Shown: piece by piece, positions 63,367 to 64,000 of the stretch
Layout: every line of letters begins with the position of its first letter
Numbering within the stretch: position 1 is the first letter of the stretch
Assembly: GCF_014779795.1 (NCBI RefSeq)
Contig: NZ_JACXZS010000005.1
Coordinates: 186,001 to 250,000 of the forward strand
Length of the DNA: 64,000 nucleotides
Origin: Microbacterium helvum
Lineage (GTDB): Bacteria > Actinomycetota > Actinomycetes > Actinomycetales > Microbacteriaceae
Reading direction: 5' to 3'
Notes under the pieces: generated by a model
Told to the model about the DNA's origin: nothing
What the model saw: the letters and a program-made list of their open reading frames with translations, nothing else
The model's database searches: none
Position numbers and translations under genes: made by a program

Positions 63367-64000
63367 CGGGCAGACCGCGGTGCTCGACACCGCGTGGGCC
63401 CAGATCCCGCATTCGCGCGAGGCGACGGCGGGCATCGGATCCTTCACGCGCTCCCGCGTGGAGCGCATCATCTCGCTCGTCGCGGGTGGGCTCGGCTCGC
63501 TCATCGTGGGCTGTCAGGCCTTCCTGACCGCCCTGGGGCCCTCCGACGAACGGCCGGGCTGGCACGAGGCGCTCATGATCGCCGTCTTCGGGTCGCTCGC
63601 CGTCATGATTCTGGCCTGCGTGATCGGACGAGGCGTGCGGCTCGCGGCCGGAGCGTTCGCACTCATCTACATGCTCGCGCTCGCCGCGTGGCCGATCGCG
63701 ACGGAGGGCATCGCGCCGCAGACCCTCGACGAGCCGTGGATCTGGTACCTGCTGAACCTCGCGACGCTTGCCGCGGTGCTGGCCTTCCCGTTCCCGCTGC
63801 AGATCGGCTGGACGATCCTCGCGCCGGTGCTCTTCGGCGTCGTGCGGCTCGTGCAGGGCGGCTTCACCCGCGACTACTGGATCGCCGTCAGCCTCGACGT
63901 CTCGTTCGCGCTGATCCTGGGCGGGGTGATCCTGACCCTCGGGTGGCTCTTCCGCTCGGTCGCCGTCAACGTCGACGAGACGCGCGCCCGTGCGGTGTCG
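63356..64000 (+). CDS. Probable sensor histidine kinase, N-terminal membrane part (cut by window end)
   Basis: The frame runs to the window edge, showing 215 residues. A GTG at 63356, with GGGGGAC 7 nt upstream, overlaps the regulator gene by 11 nt. The visible part has about six hydrophobic helices (for example IISLVAGGLGSLIVGC, LMIAVFGSLAVMILAC, VSFALILGGVILTLGW) and ends with a charged stretch VNVDETRARAVS, as at the beginning of a cytoplasmic kinase part. The kinase domain itself lies beyond the window, so the role is inferred from its neighbour. Confidence 0.65.
   Translation, partial: MAADGQTAVLDTAWAQIPHSREATAGIGSFTRSRVERIISLVAGGLGSLIVGCQAFLTALGPSDERPGWHEALMIAVFGSLAVMILACVIGRGVRLAAGAFALIYMLALAAWPIATEGIAPQTLDEPWIWYLLNLATLAAVLAFPFPLQIGWTILAPVLFGVVRLVQGGFTRDYWIAVSLDVSFALILGGVILTLGWLFRSVAVNVDETRARAVS

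Noticed and set aside
61525..63504. A 659-codon minus-strand frame opposite the methyltransferase and response regulator
   Set aside because: Same reason: low-complexity product and well-supported genes on the other strand.

Overview
The window is high-GC actinobacterial DNA. Several traits point to Microbacteriaceae, probably Microbacterium or a close relative, although no rRNA or other marker gene is present to prove it. These are the many GTG starts, the TAnnnT -10 boxes sitting 6-8 nt from start codons (leaderless genes), the actinobacterial nucleoside-uptake and mannitol-PTS gene orders, and intergenic hairpins built on the word GGATGCC.

Host DNA on the left (1-14.36 kb) begins with the 3' part of a GH10 xylanase and manC. 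A nucleoside operon follows: a BMP-family binding lipoprotein, a two-domain ABC ATPase, two permeases, cytidine deaminase, pyrimidine-nucleoside phosphorylase, and adenosine deaminase just downstream. It imports nucleosides and strips them to bases and sugar phosphates. A minus-strand trio comes next: flavin monooxygenase, bile-acid-type symporter and NAD-dependent epimerase.

From about 14.36 to 36.88 kb lies a compact prophage of 22.5 kb. Its left end carries a small ORF, two tandem tyrosine recombinases and a lipoprotein on the plus strand. The rest runs leftward on the minus strand: a possible membrane or lysis protein, tail-end proteins, tape measure, tail tube, head-tail connectors, HK97-type capsid, protease, portal, terminase, a P-loop/HNH fusion, and a long series of tiny overlapping genes up to an excisionase-like HTH gene. 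The right end holds a plus-strand HTH repressor. A 15-bp near-identical sequence bounds the element, and its right copy covers the last codons of the repressor gene. Joining the two ends at this core in silico removes the repressor stop codon. The frame then runs on for 31 codons and ends on a GTGA overlap with the first gene of the integrase side. This is the layout expected of an integration-dependent immunity switch, and the first integrase ends in an SsrA-like RLAA. It is the most interesting system I see here.

Host DNA on the right (36.9-64 kb) holds a TauE-type permease, an anchored hydrolase, and a mannitol PTS locus that encodes its own HPr and Enzyme I plus an orphan IIB, facing a PRD-domain regulator. 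After these come an acetyltransferase, a five-gene peptide-type ABC importer, a patatin preceded by a 17-codon leader ORF, and a phospho-sugar mutase with an acidic insertion coupled to purine nucleoside phosphorylase. The window ends with an LpdA-like flavoprotein, a biotin-dependent carboxylase alpha subunit, Maf, a TrmA-type methyltransferase, and a response regulator with the start of its probable sensor. Purine nucleoside phosphorylase and the mutase probably complete the nucleoside breakdown begun by the operon near 2-10 kb.
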